In this document: piece by piece, positions 21,833 through 34,560 of the stretch
How positions within the stretch are numbered: the stretch's first letter is position 1
How the letters are laid out: the number at the start of each line of letters is the position of its first letter
NCBI RefSeq assembly: GCF_905171775.1
Contig: NC_053491.1
Coordinates: forward strand, 108,014,682 to 108,078,681
Source: Rana temporaria
Lineage: Eukaryota > Chordata > Amphibia > Anura > Ranidae
Direction: 5' to 3'
Length of the DNA: 64,000 bases
Translations under genes and position numbers: made by a program
Notes under the pieces: generated by a model
Databases searched by the model: none
Told to the model about the DNA's origin: nothing
The model's input: only the letters and a program-made list of their open reading frames with translations

Positions 21833-22328
21833 TTAATGGCTAGTTTACACTTGCTTCAAAACAAAGCTTCGGACAGGCTTTTTTAAAGCTCTCTGAATAC
21901 TAGTCAAACCTCCTGTCACTAAATAAAATGGTTAGCTTACAGTCCTGTTTACACCTTAGTTTTGCTTTGCTTTGCTTCGGCTTTGCTTCAAAAATTATAC
22001 CCCATGTAGCTTTAGTGGTGCTTCAAAGCGACTGCAAAGCCTTTATAGACGTCTATAACAAAGCTCGCTTGAAGCCCCACTAAAGCCTCATCGAACCCCC
22101 ACGAAGCCTCACCGAAACCCGACCAAAAGCTCATCGAAGTCCCACCGAAGTCTCATCGAAGCCTCATCAAAGCCTCATCGAAGCTTCATCAAAGCACCAA
22201 GCAAAAGCAAGGTGTTAACAGGTAAGCTAACCATTTTATTTAGTGACTGGGCTTTGACTGGCATTCAGAGAGCTTTCACAAAGCGTCTCCGAAGCCATGT
22301 TTTGAGGCAAGTGTAAATAAGCCATTAA
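21833..22328. mobile_element. TTAA-ended MITE (AATGGCTAGTTTACACTTGC ends)
   Basis: TTAATGGCTAGTTTACACTT at the left and AAGTGTAAATAAGCCATTAA at the right form imperfect terminal inverted repeats that end in TTAA, the target preferred by piggyBac and Kolobok transposases. About 22075-22195 holds degenerate tandem repeats of an 11-12-bp CCTCATCGAAG word. Confidence 0.75.
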
Positions 22329-22421
22329 GAACCTGAGTAGTAGGTTTTGTGCGTATGTGTTTGTTTTGTAGAAGAAAAAAAATAGTAAAAAATGCAGTAA
22401 AATCCATTTGATGTAAAAAAG

Positions 22422-22423
<2 letters not shown>

Positions 22424-22452
<29 letters not shown>
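22424..22452. repeat. Poly(A) tract
   Basis: An A homopolymer of nearly 30 bp, preceded by AAAAAAGAT. No retroposed gene is recognisable upstream. Confidence 0.9.
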
Positions 22453-22455
<3 letters not shown>

Positions 22456-22539
22456 TTTCCTTTCTATAAAAGTACAAGGTTTAGGCCTAGAGGAAGTGTA
22501 TACGCATTGTCCCTGCTAACTATTTCCACAAATATCAGT

Positions 22540-23277
22540 GGGCCAGATTCAGCTAGATCCGCGCAATATTTGCGTGGGCAAAGGGCAACGATTTTTGCTC
22601 TGCGCCCACGCAAATATTTTGATATGCCCGCGATTCACGGAGCAGTAGCTCCGTAAATTGCGCGGGCGATATGCTAAATAGCCTGGCGTAAGGGCGCCTA
22701 ATGTAAATGATCCCACCGGGGGCGGGAATCATTTAAATTAGGCGCGCTCACGCGCCGAGCGAACAGCGCATGCTCCGTCGGGAAACTTTCCCGACGTGCA
22801 TTGCGGCAAATGACGTCGCAAGGATGTCATTTGCTTCTAAGTGAACGTGAATGGCGTCCAGCGCCATTCACGAATCACTTACGTAAACGACGTGAAATTT
22901 AAATTTCACAAGCGGGAAGGGCGGCTATACTTTAGCATTGGCTGCCCCTGCTATAGCAGGAGCAACCTTGCGCTAAAGTCGCCGTACGGAAACTCCGTAC
23001 CTTGCGTGCGCAGGGCCCGCGCAACTTTTGTGAACCGGTGGTAGTATGCAATTTGCATACTATACGCCGATCACAATGGCCGTGCCCCCTAGCGGCCAAC
23101 GCAAGAATGCAGCCTGAGATATGAAGGCATAAGGAGGCTTATGTCTGTCATATCCTAGGCTGCAGTCCGCGTAGCGATGTTCCTGAATCAGGGGCATTCG
23201 CTACGCAGGAGCAAAACAGCTATTGCGTCGCGCAACCTATGGTTGCGCGGACGCTATGGCTTCCTGAATCTGGCCCA
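22540..23277. mobile_element. CpG-rich MITE with GGGCCAGATTCA ends
   Basis: GGGCCAGATTCAG at the left and CTGAATCTGGCCC at the right are exact inverted complements. The interior has GC-rich inverted segments (GCGCAAT, GACGTCA, ACGTAAAC) and no long conserved frame. Confidence 0.85.
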
Positions 23278-23678
23278 GTATCTTTTGAGTCATAAAATGC
23301 ATCACAGTTTGCTAAACTTTTGCAGATATTGAGGATATCACTGTAATTATTTAAAACCAGTGTGGAAACTCATAGAACAACAACAAATCTGGATACTAAG
23401 AACTTTAAATCTGCAGTGTTGATTATCCATGACAGCATTGAAATAATATGTGCATTGACTCTAGATCTAATTTCAATTTATAACTTCTCCTGTTCCAACA
23501 ACCTTGGCTCTGGCATTAAGTAGAAATCATGATTTTAACCCAGTGTGTATATTAGACATGTGCACACTGAAATATTTTGTTTCGTATGAAAAATACATTT
23601 ATTTAGTTACTCCCGAAATTTTTTTTTATTTATTTCGTTTTTCGTTGGAAATTGCATTCATCCAAAAATCCGAACAAA

Positions 23679-23813
23679 TTAAAGCGGGGGTTCACTAAGG
23701 GATTAAACTGTGAGTACGGCGCAACAAAATAAAATAAAGGCATACTGTAGCTCACGCTAGTATGCTGGATGGCATGGTAGAAACTTGTTTTTTAGGGTGA
23801 ACCTCCGCTTTAA
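23679..23813. mobile_element. Short TTAA-ended MITE
   Basis: TTAAAGCGGGGGTTCAC and GTGAACCTCCGCTTTAA bracket 135 bp of non-coding sequence. TTAA is present at both ends. Confidence 0.8.
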
Positions 23814-24304
23814 GATTGAATCTGTCATTGAAGGCTTATGGTGTCTGACTGTCTGTCGAATGTTCAAAGAAGATTCGACGGAGCAGCAAAACTGTACGAC
23901 GCCGCAATCATACTTTTCCGGTCGAATGTTTCGCCTACAAGCTATAGTAGAATTCTAATGTTGTATGACTAGTAATAATTATATTTATTGATTATTATTA
24001 CTAGTCAACCAACAATATAATTTTTCTATAGCCTATGGGCCGAGCATTTGACCGGAAATGTATGATTGCAGTGTCGTACAGTTTAGCTGCTCCGTCGAAT
24101 CTTCTTAGAACTATCAACAGACCCCATGAGCCTTCAATGACAGATTCAAAGTTTTTCGATGCTTTGTCGAATCTTCGTCGTTCATGTTGAAATGTCAAGT
24201 TAGTTCTAGCTATTTTACTGCTCCTCCTCTTTGGTTACAATCAGCCAATAACATTCATCATCATTATTTTTATTTTACTTCCCCGACCCAATTCCAGCAG
24301 CGAT

Positions 24305-24466
24305 CTTTTCTCTCTATAATGTCGAAACTTTCCTCTCTATAATGTCAAATCTTTTCTCTCTATAATGTTGAATCTTTTCTCTCTATAATGTCGAATAATT
24401 TCTCTCTATAATGTTGAATCTTTTCTCTCTATAATGTCGAATCTTTTCTCTCTATGTAGAATAATC
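24305..24466. repeat. Tandem repeat, about 23-bp unit, about seven copies
   Basis: The unit is CTTTTCTCTCTATAATGTCG plus about three bases, with small changes between copies (GTCGAA, GTTGAA, GTCAAA). Confidence 0.9.
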
Positions 24467-24482
24467 TTGGACTAATAGAGTA

Positions 24483-24888
24483 AGGCCGCGTACACACGGT
24501 CGGTCCATCCAATGAGAACGGTCATCGGTTAACCGATGAAGCTGACTGATGGTCTGATGTGCCTACACACCATCAGTTAAAAAAACGATCGAGTCAGAAC
24601 GCGGTGACATAAAACACAACGACGTGCAGAAAAAAACGAAGTTCAATGCTTCCAAGCATGCGTCGACTTGATTCTGAGCATGCATGGGTTTTTAACCCAT
24701 GCTTTTGCATACTATTCATCAGTTTAAACCTATTGGTTATCAGTCCATCGGTTACATTTTAAAGCAGGTTCTCTTTTGTTTGACCGAAAGATAACTGACC
24801 GATGGGGCCACACATGATCGGTTTGGACCGATGAAACGGTCCTTCATTCCGTTTTCATCGGTTTTGACTGACCGTGTGTACGCGGTCT
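24483..24888. mobile_element. MITE with GGCCGCGTACACACGGTC ends
   Basis: AAGGCCGCGTACACACGGTC is mirrored by GACCGTGTGTACGCGGTCTT. Internal segments with ATCGGTTAACCGAT and GGTCCATC repeat in both orientations. It closely resembles 45353-45920. Confidence 0.85.
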
Positions 24889-25057
24889 TAAGGTTAGGCA
24901 CATTCGACTGAAGAAAACCGAAAATAAAGCATTTGTTTATGTCGGATCTTTTGGTTTTCGTATTCTATGCGTTCGTTTTCGTTTGTTAAAACGATAACGA
25001 AAATACCTGAAATTCGGACGAAAATGCATTCGGACGAAAACGAATGCACATGTCTAG

Positions 25058-25974
25058 TGTGATATGATATAAACACATACAACATACATACATATACAGT
25101 ACTAAAAAGAACTTTGTTTTAAAGGTGAAACTTTCCTCAACACCTAGACTAAATTTGCCAGATTGTACACTGTGACTAGTTGTTAAAGACACCACCATAT
25201 TTTTATGTGTCACTTGTCACCATTTCTGAATAGTTACATGTTTGTGTTGACAGTTTGGAAATTTTTTCATCAATATTTAATGCGTATCATATATTTTTTT
25301 AATGAAATTCAATTTATAAAGTTTTGGATAAATTAATAAAAACAGACACATTTATATTCAAATGTAGCTGTTATGCCATTACATGAGTCAAGTTAAAGAA
25401 TACTTTTTTCCTCACCGCTTTCTCTGAATAATAACTATAGTGTCTGAATCTCTATTTTAAATATTTTAATTTTAATAGGGACTGAGGGAATACAATTTCA
25501 GCAGTTAATGCAGAACAATTATGTTAGTCTTTGACACAAAGGATACAATATTAAAGATTTCTTTAGAGGATATAGCTGAAACTGTATTTGATGCGATTGT
25601 GAGATCCATATTATGCTAATGAAAGTTCTAGGGGCCTTGGGTGTGGCTATGTAATTTGTGAAATTTCTGCCAATGAATAAAAAACCTGCATTAAATGTAT
25701 GAAAATGTCATCCAGTAATCAGTGCGTTTCTTATCTGAAGTCGGCCAGTAATGGCTGAGCCGCAGCTCTATGAGTCTTATGGACACATAGAGCGGGGCTC
25801 GGGAGTGAGCACATACCATAGCAAACGCTTTCTATTGGGGGAACTGGTTTAAGATGAATGAGCCAGGAGTGCCAGCAGGGAACCCAAAAAGAAGAGGATT
25901 GAGGCAGCTCTTTGCAAAACCATTACACAGAGCAGGTAAGTAAAACATGTTTACTATAAAAAAAAATCTAACCT
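25058..25974. other. Unassigned; possible foldback fragment at its end
   Basis: Mostly AT-rich. About 25720-25970 has features (AGTGCCAGCAGGGAACCCA, AAGAAGAGGA...GCAGCTCT) that recur loosely at 32590-32690, suggesting fragments of one repeat. No gene is seen. Confidence 0.4.
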
Positions 25975-26882
25975 TTAACTACTTGCCTACAGGGCAATTT
26001 CACCCCCTTCCTGCCCAGACCATTTTCAGCTTTCAGCGCTGTCACACTTTGAATGTCAATTGCGCAGTCATGCAACAATTGTACCCAAATTAAATTTTTA
26101 TAATTTTTCCCCCACAAATAGAGCTTTCTTTTGGTGGTATTTGAACAACTCTGCGTTTTTTTTGCGCTATAAACAAAAGAAGAGGGACAAGTTTGAAAAA
26201 AAACACAATATTTTTTATTTTTAGCTATAATAAATATCCATTTTTTTTTAAACAAATTTTTTCCTCATTTTAGGCCGATACATATTCTTCTACATATTTT
26301 TGGTAAAAAAAATCGCAGTAAGCGTATATTGATTGGTTTGCGTAAAAGTTATAGCGTCTACAAAATAGGGGATAGATTGATAGCATTTTTATTATTATTA
26401 TTTTTTTACTAGTAATGGCGGCGATCAGCGATTTTTATTGTGACTGCAATATTGCAGCAGACACATAGGACACTTTTGACACATTTTTGGGACCATTCAC
26501 ATTAATACAGTGATCCCTGCTTTAAAAATGCATTGATTACTGTATAAATGTGACTGGCAGGGAAGGGGTTAACACTAGGGGGCAAGGAAGGGGTTAATGT
26601 ATTCCCTAATTAGTGATTCTTACTGTGGGGGGAGGGGAGTGACTGGGGGAGGTGACAGATGGTTGTCCCTATATACAAGGGACACACCATCAGTGCCCTC
26701 TCCCTGACAGGACGTGGATCTGTGTTTACACACACAGATCCACTTTCCTGCTCAGTTACTGAGCAATGGTGGGTACCCATCGCGGCTGGTTTTTAAAGGC
26801 GCGACATCATATGACGTCCACCCAGGATAACAGAGTCTTCCTCCCGCCGTCTTTTGACCGCGGCCGGTTGACAAGTGGTTAA
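25975..26882 (+). mobile_element. TTAA-ended non-autonomous element (TTAACTACTT ... AAGTGGTTAA)
   Basis: It begins TTAACTACTTGCC and ends ACAAGTGGTTAA. It carries the family core CACAAATAGAGCTTTCTTTT then GGTGGTATTTGA and a GCGCTATAAACAAAA segment, and farther on GGGAAGGGGTTAAC. Related copies occur at 26889, 29272, 34313, 46479, 54082 and 57520. It is non-coding. Confidence 0.75.
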
Positions 26883-26888
26883 TGTCAC

Positions 26889-27720
26889 TTTAACTACTTC
26901 AGCTCCGGGAGATTTACCCCCTTCATGACCAGGCCATTTTTTGTGATATGGCACTGCGTTACTTAAACTGACAATTGCGTTGTCATGCGACACTGTACAC
27001 AAATACAATTTATGCCCTTTCTTTGTCACAAATAGAGCTTTCTTTTGGTGGTATTTGATCACCCACCTTTTTATGTTTTGTGCTGTAAACAAAAAGAGAC
27101 AGACAATTTTAAAAAAATAAATAAATAATTACTTTCTGCTATAAAACATCCAATACAAATTGAAAAAATCTATTCTGCTACTTATTTTTGGTAAACAAAA
27201 TACCAATAAGCAAATATTGATTCGTTTGCACAAAAGTTATAGCGTCTACAAACTATGGGATATGCCGGTAATGCCGGTGATCAGATACTTATAGCGGGTC
27301 TGAAATATTGTATCGGACAAATCAGACACCTAACTGAAATTTTTGACAGTTTTTGGGGACCAATGGCACTCTACAGTGATTAGTGCGAAATAATGCACTA
27401 TCACTGTACTAATGACACTGGCAGGGAAGGGGTTAACAGCAGGGTCGATCAAAGGGTTAAATGTGTTCCTAGTGAGTTCTTACTCACTGTATGGAAGGTT
27501 CTTCGACTAAGGGAAGGCATAGATCCGTGTTCCTGCTTAGCAGAAACACAGGATCGATGTCTTCCTTACTGACAGACCGTCAGTCTGTCTTGTTAAATAA
27601 GCAGACTGTCATTCTCCCTCTGTACTAAACAATCAGCAGGTGCCAGTGGACATCGAGTCCAGAGGTTCGCTGTGGTGCATGCGTGCACCCCAGACCCAGA
27701 AGTGTCAGATCGTCTACACT
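26889..27720 (+). mobile_element. Second TTAA-family copy, right end lost
   Basis: It starts TTAACTACTTCAGC seven bases after the previous copy ends and has the same CACAAATAGAGC and GGTGGTATTTGATCAC core. The right terminus is not recognisable. Confidence 0.65.
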
Positions 27721-29271
27721 GATGCTGTATATATAACCATCATGCATGTGAATTGCAGATATTTATGTAGGAAACTCAGAGGATAGTGGGCTGATAATCT
27801 GGCCGTTTTAAAGCTAATCCCTTGGTTTATATTATACTCCTCCCTACTGAACTTTACAACCCTCCCCCCCCCACCCCTTTTAGCCTAATTTAGATTAAAA
27901 ATTAATCTCAAGGTTTCAATTTCTCATGCAAATCTGGGATCATGTGACATGACATGTCCTGAGTATTCTTCCTTCTAGCCTGTGGTGTGAAGGAATGGCT
28001 GTCCATCTGAGGGATCCTCATAGGGTCCCGAAGACTTCAAAAGGTACAAGGGGCTGCATCAAGAAAAGCAGGCCTGGACTTTAGCACTAGATCACTTGTC
28101 TCCAGTGAGATAAGTGATAATGCAATGTTTCCCAACTCCAGTCCTCAAGTACCCCCAACAGGTTATGTTTTCAGGCTTTCCCTCAGATGAAACCACACTC
28201 AGCTTAAAAGCATCTCCCAAGCATGGATTTTTCCATTTAATACCTAAAATCCAGATAACCTTTTTTTCTTTGGCCCGGAGTTCCCAGTAAAAATAATTAA
28301 CAAACTTTATACAGACATGCCTCATGGACTTCAGTGGACCAGACTCAAATATTCAGTGGACTGCTCATGGAGAGCCCAGCCCTATGGATTGATCACTTGG
28401 CACTACAATTAGGATCAATAACGTCCAAATTAGCTTTCACTCCTTTGGGAGGCAAACTGTGGATCAGTATATACTTTTCCGAGGCAATGTACATATGGCC
28501 TACGAGTCTTCAGTACTTCCAAGTGGGGGAAGTTAATTTCTGTGTTTTCAGGACATTAGAACTACAAACTACAAATCTGTGGACCAATATACAGTACATA
28601 GTCATCTGCATTTGCTCTGCACAAACTGTTGGGGTTATGTTGTTTTTACAATTTATAGAGTATGTAGTAAGGCTTTGTGGGGAGGAGCATCCCATCCTGT
28701 ACCAACAAGGTGTTGAGCACATTTGATTTATGGGACTCATTAGCATTTACAGGTGAGATTAGCATTTCTACACATACCTATAGAGGTTGGAGGTCAATAA
28801 ATGATCAGTTAACATGTATTGTATACATTGTACATGTATTATGCATTTTCTATATAGGAGTTTCTGCACCCGAATTTAGACTTACTTAGTGTCAGCTTTG
28901 TGCTGTTTAGTCATGGGCCACATCTGCCTGCTACAGATGTGCACACACAGGCTACAACCTACAGGCTTAGAGTCTGAGACCTCATGTCTCTTTCTCCTGG
29001 AGTCGTCTCCTAATGGGACCCTCCCAATAACCTCCTTGGCAAAACTCCCTGTCTGCTGGGTGGAGCTGTCTCCAGGTCTGACCCCTGAGCTCTCTTCCTG
29101 GGAGGATTATGAAGCCAGCCCACAGGTGTGTAATTAGCAAGCCTACCAAAATCAGGTGTAACCTGCCAATATACACCATGACATGGGGCTGCATCTCTAC
29201 AATATGTATAGATTTATATATTATATTGGTATTTAACAAGTAAACATCTTATACACCTAATCTTCTTGCCC
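27721..29271. other. Mostly unassigned; hAT-like non-autonomous fragment near 28110-28340
   Basis: TTTCCCAACTCCAGTCCTCA near 28128 resembles an end common to hAT-type non-autonomous elements of vertebrates; the other end was not found. About 28900-29140 is less AT-rich, without a recognisable domain. Confidence 0.35.
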
Positions 29272-30196
29272 TTAACCACTTCACGACGGCCGTACGAATT
29301 TATACGGCCGCAGGGTGGTTCCCCTCCTCCAGGCCACTGGGGGCGCGCGCGCGTGCCCGCTGCATCACTGGGATGCCGATGCGCGTGCCTGGCGGCCGCG
29401 ATGTCCGCCAGGCTCTCGCGATCGGCGGTTACAGAGACAAGAACGTGGATCTGTGTGTGTAAACACACAGATCCACGTCCTGTCAGGGAGAGAGGAGACC
29501 GATCTGTGTCTCTTGTACATAGGGACACAGATCCGTCACCTCCCCCAGTCAGTCCCCTTCCCCCACAGTTAGTAACACTAGGCAGGGTACACATTTAACC
29601 CCTCCCTCACCCCCTAGTGTTAACCCCAACAATGCCAGTCACATTTATACAGTAATTAGTGCATATTTATAGCACTGATCGCAGTATAAATGTGAATGGT
29701 GCCAAAAATGTGTCAAAAGTGTCCGATGTGTCCGCCATAATGTTGCAGTACCGATAAAAATCGCAGATCGCCAACATTACTAGTAAAAAAAAAAAATAAT
29801 AATAATTCTGTCCCCTATTTTGTGAGCGCTATAACTTTTGCGCAAACCAGTCGCTTATTGCATTTTTTTTTACCAAAAATATGTAGAATACGTATCGGCC
29901 TAGACTGAGAAATTAATTTTTTTTTAAAAAAATTAGCTATTTATTATAGTAAAAAATATTATAATTTTTTTCAAAATTGTCGCTCTATTTTGTTTATAGC
30001 GCAAAAAATAAAAACCGCAGAGGTGATCAAATACCACCAAAAGAAAGCTCTATTTGTGGGAAAAAAAGGACGTCAATTTTGTTTGGGAGCCACGTCGCAC
30101 GACCGCGCAATTGTCTGTTAAAGCGACGCAGTGCCGAATCGCAAAAAGTCCTCTGGTCAGGAAGGGGGTATATGTGCCCAGTAAGCAAGTGGTTAA
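29272..30196 (-). mobile_element. Complete TTAA-family element
   Basis: TTAACCACTTC at the left and AAGTGGTTAA at the right, both with TTAA. The family core GGTGGTATTTGATCACCTC is on the minus strand near 30020-30055. A GATCTGTGTGTGTAAACACA hairpin lies near 29446-29475. The open frames inside are not conserved between copies and are probably not coding. Confidence 0.85.
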
Positions 30197-30367
30197 AGTC
30201 CCAACCACAGGATTTTTTATAGATTGTGTAATAATATAGGGATGTTAGCATCCCCTGTCCACATCAGAAGCCCATTTTTTTTTTGAAGTTAGAACCACTG
30301 TCAGATTTCTCCTGCCATCTGTGTCCCTGTTGTGAAGATTTACTCTCTGTAACTGCCCTGAACACAA

Positions 30368-31100
30368 TGGCCCGGATTCACGTAGATCGGTGCATCTTTG
30401 TGCCGGCGTAGCGCATCTCATATGCGCTATGCCGACGTAACTCTGAGAGGCAAGAGCAGTATTTACAAAGCACTCGCTCCCTACGTTGCGCCAGCATAAT
30501 GTAAATTGGCCGGCGTAAGCCCGCCTAATTCAAAGTAGGAAGGTAGTGGGCGTGATACATTTAAATTAACCGTGACCGCATGCAAATGAAGGGCCGAACG
30601 AACGGCGCAAGCGCGTGCATGCTCAGAATCACGTCGAATTTACTCCCTAAGATACGACGGCTCAATGCCTACGACGTGAACGTAACCTACGCCCAGCCCC
30701 ATTCACGTACGACTTACGTAAACGACGTAAAATACGACGGCTGTTCCGACGTCCATACACTAATATGACTTACACCTGCTTTATGAGGCTTAACGTTACG
30801 CCGGACGTACGCCTTACGTAAACGGCGTAGATTACAGCGACGGGCGTAAGTACGTTCGTGAATCGGCGTATCTCGCTCATTTACATATTTGACGCATAAA
30901 TCAATGGAATCACCCCTTGCGGCCAGCGTAAATATGCGCACAAGATACGACGGCGTAGGAAACTTACGTCGGTCGTATGAAGCCAAAGTTCAGGCGTATC
31001 TTACTTGCAGAATCAGGCTCATAGATACGACGGCGCATCCGTGCACTTACGCGGCGTATCAGTAGATACTTCGGCGTAAGTGCTTTCTGAATCCGGGCCA
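30368..31100. mobile_element. CpG-rich MITE with TGGCCCGGATTCA ends
   Basis: TGGCCCGGATTCA and TGAATCCGGGCCA are exact inverted ends, bordered by AAT/ATG. The interior is dense in TACGACG, ACGTAA and GGCGTA words. The 90-codon minus-strand frame near 30714-30986 is a by-product of these words. Confidence 0.85.
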
Positions 31101-31974
31101 ATGACTCCAGGAATGAAAGTCATGGCATATCCTAAAATTAAAAGTTGCAATCAAAACAGGAATAAAGGGAAAATTTTATGTGCAGGACCCTTTTTTTATA
31201 ACAACTAAGAGGGGAAATTCCTCACATTGGGAATATATATTCTCACTTCTTGTCTACAGTCTGAAGGAAATATTCCCCAGTGAGACACAGATGGCAGAAA
31301 GATAAAAGAAGTGACAGCAGTTTAAAGCCTCCCCTTCTTTATCTAAAAAAAAAAGTTTTACCTTTAGATAATTCTTCCAATACTCAATAAACTATTCAGA
31401 TGGGACAAGAAACGACATTCTTCTTGATGATTTGATGTTTCAATAACTGTATAAGAAATTTGATAAGGTTATCATTTCCATTATTGCATTTCATCTAAGT
31501 TTATTGTTGTAAAAATGGTTGGCTACATGCCATTTAATGCACATACTGTATGAGAATAGCTGTACAAATTCTATAATAAAAAAAAACTTATATGCATAAC
31601 TGAGTTCAATATGATTCCAATTCGTAATATCCTAGAATAGTCTTTAATATTAATTAAGTCTATATTTTTGCATACATCCATAGTATGACCCCTGGCATTT
31701 GCAGATAAGGGAAGCGTGTTTTAAGCACCACCATTGTAATCAAATAACAATTTCTGTCTATGATTTATTCCAAATAATGACTGAGAAAATAGCTTCTGGT
31801 TTTCTATAATTAGATTGTGAGAGTGAATTGAAAAGGGTTTCCGGAAATATAATGCAATAATAATATAGACTCAGTGGTAATACCTCCTTATTCATAAACC
31901 TTATACATGATAATATAACCCTTACTTTGCAAAGCTTTAAAGAATTCACTAAATTAAAATTGAGAACTTTTCCT
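31101..31974. other. Unassigned AT-rich DNA
   Basis: No gene, clear repeat ends or RNA structure seen. Confidence 0.5.
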
Positions 31975-32715
31975 TTAAAGTGGTTGTAAAGGCTAAAGAT
32001 TTTTTACCTTAATGCATTCTCTACATTAAGGTAAAAACATTTTAGGTGCAGCTCCCCATCTGTCCCCAAAATACTTACCTGAGCCCAATCTCGATCCAGC
32101 ATTGTGCCCAAGAGCAGCAGCACTGCTCTTTCTTTTCCTTCTCACTGGACTCAGTGAGAGCAATGGGAGCCATTGGCTCTTGTGCCACGAATGTCACGCC
32201 TAACCCAACGCAGGTGGTCAGACACTATAGTTGGCTACTGTGCCCTTCACCTATAGTAGCGCCCTTTCCCTTAAGGCAAGCAGGCCTACCGCTACTGGGT
32301 TGCCCCCAGGACTTAAACACAATGCTATAGAGTCTGGCTACTATGCCAGGGCAGATGCCAGCTGAACAAAGCAAACTGGTACTCGCAGTTTAACAGATAG
32401 TGTGGTTCAAAGACAGTTCAGGTAAAGGCAGGCTGAGTTCAGGGGATAATCCAGGAACAGGGGCACTAAGTGATCATGACATTTTGCTACTGTCAATCAA
32501 ATCCAGGGATGAGGAAGCAGGGGGTTGGGGCAGAGGCCGCAATAGATGCACACAGTGTGGCTCAAGATCAAGCCCACACAAGTGCGCACCAAGCATGTAG
32601 CTTGCTAGGGGGTTGCTTGGCAGGGGAGGAACAAGGGGTGCTGTCTGGAGACCCCAGAAGAAGAGGAACGGAGCAGCTCTGTGCCAAAAAAATATCAATA
32701 TTCAAATTGCCACGC
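31975..32715. mobile_element. Fragment of a TTAAAGTGG-type repeat
   Basis: It starts TTAAAGTGGTTGTAAAGGC, close to the 5' end of the small TTAA MITE at 23679. A hairpin TACCTTAATGCATTCT...ACATTAAGGTA follows. No matching right end was found. A GC-rich stretch to about 32690 is probably part of the same or a second repeat. Confidence 0.4.
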
Positions 32716-34312
32716 ACTTGCTGTGTCATGTTTTTTGTTGATCACATTTCTTATACATATTTGTGCAAGTTAATTACTTGCTGAAAGTTTGCTATTAGAA
32801 AACTATTCCCATTACATTGACTGAGAAGTGTGGAAGTATGTATTTTTTTTCTCCAGACTGTGCAACATGTGCTGGAAAAATGTTACAAAATGGGCATGTT
32901 GTGCCCCCCAAATAGCTATCATTAGGGCCATTTATGGCAAAAAATTATTTCAGTGATCAAGTAAAAAAGGGTACCGTTGTCAGCCAAACTGGGACTTAAA
33001 CATTGGGCTAACAACATATTGTATTGTAACATATTGTAATGAAAAAATTGTTTGTGTACTGTAACAGCTCTGGTGAACGGAGTGAACCACAACTGCGGTT
33101 AGCAAGGATTTCAATGCTCTTTGTTATGTGAGAATTCAGTATTGGGCCCCAGACGTCACTCCACACAAACAGGAGTTTGGGGGTTCTCTACATCATCTCT
33201 CTCTCACATAAAGAAAGGCGTTGAGCCACTAAGGATGAGCGCATTACAAAATGCGACCAGAGCTTAGCATTTAAAATTATAGTATACACTTTAAAGATTC
33301 CAATGCATCTCTATATGCAAGTGATTATCAGTACGGGACCCCAGGTGTCACTTCCAGTAAACAGGAGTTTGGGGGTTCTCTACATCATACATCATATCAC
33401 TTAAACATATAGAGATGTATTAGGCCACTAAGAGAGATGGTATAAAAATACCATCAACCCCTAGCATAGAAAAGTTGGAGCGGACATGTTCAGCAAGTCA
33501 GGGCAAAGCCCATAGGTACTTTATACTTATGTCAAGCACATAGTAAATAGGAGTTGTAGAGACAACTAATAGTTGCATATGAGAGGCGATATAGCTCAGG
33601 TAATAATAGTTGCATATGAGAGGCAATATAGTACAGGTAATAATAGTTGCATATGAGAGGCAATTTAGCTCAGGTAATTTGAGAGTAGATGTCCCTTTAA
33701 GATATTCCTTATCAGACAGTCATAGGCACAACAGTCTATCCCAAGTAGTATGTTAATAGCCACTAGCCATAATAAATAACAGCAATTATTTTAGGTGGAA
33801 AGTATGCAGCAGATGTTTCTATAGAACTACAAGTGACACAATTGCTACTTATCCATTTGCAGGGCTTCAGTGTAGCAATAAGGCATTCCGTAGTGTAGGA
33901 TGCCAGCAAGGAAGGTCTCAAGGTTGTCCCCGGTAACGACAGTCTGTTGCAGCAAGTGTAGCAGCATTGATGGAGGAGTTGCAGGCTGGTCAAATACTCA
34001 GCATGGGGATTGATGGCACCATTAGATGTAGCATGGCCGAGCTACGGCTGACAATAATAGAATGGCGTGCAGTCAGCACTGTTTAAGCATAGGGGTCAGG
34101 TGCAGTGCATTAGGACTGATTTGAAAAGAAGCGCCGTGAGTTACGGCATACTTCCACATTCCATAGTGGAACGCACGTGGCGCCGGGCGATGAAGTCTTC
34201 GCACGGTCGCCGTAATGCTTTCCAGCGTGGAACACATTACAGCAAGGAGAGGGCGCGCGGAGCGCCCATTACATGCACAGACAAAAGGTTATAGCCAAAT
34301 GGATGATATATA
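32716..34312. other. Unassigned repeat-rich DNA
   Basis: ACAGGAGTTTGGGGGTTCTC recurs at about 33169 and 33361, so this part is an old tandem of about 190 bp. 33990-34290 is GC-rich with a GGCGCC...GCGCGC flavour like a retroelement UTR. No coding domain recognised. Confidence 0.35.
33566..33678. repeat. Tandem repeat, 37-bp unit, three copies
   Basis: TAATAGTTGCATATGAGAGG plus 17 more bases occurs three times with single-base differences. Confidence 0.9.
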
Positions 34313-34560
34313 TTAACCACTTCCTGCCTGGTCAATAGCAAATTGACATCCAGGAAGTGGTTCTGTTATCCTGACTGGAAGTCTATTAATTTCAGCAGGA
34401 TAACATGCCGAGGCGCGCCCACAAGGGTGCGTATCACGGCGATTGCGAGTGCGGCATGTCAGTCTGAAACCCTGCATCTACGATCATGATAAGAAGCCTC
34501 TGTCAGAGGCTTCTTACCACGTGATCAGCTGTGACCAATCACAGCTGATCATCTCGTGAA

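Larger units (their letters stand above)
23551..25057. mobile_element. Foldback with AGACATGTGCA ends, carrying two nested MITEs
   Basis: AGACATGTGCA (23553-23563) is mirrored by TGCACATGTCT (25045-25055). Next to each end are TTTCG/CGAAA-rich arms. A second palindrome lies inside at about 23814-24210 around an ATTATTATTACTAGT centre. Two younger elements (23679-23813 and 24483-24888) are inserted in it. Confidence 0.65.

Noticed and set aside
21061..23277. CpG-rich stretches as possible host CpG-island promoters
   Set aside because: They are bounded by MITE inverted ends and recur elsewhere in the window.
29266..29598. 110-codon plus-strand frame and its antisense partner
   Set aside because: It lies inside a TTAA-family non-autonomous element and is not conserved in the other copies.
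33566..33678. Three 37-bp repeats as a CRISPR-like array
   Set aside because: The units abut without spacers, and the sequence is vertebrate.
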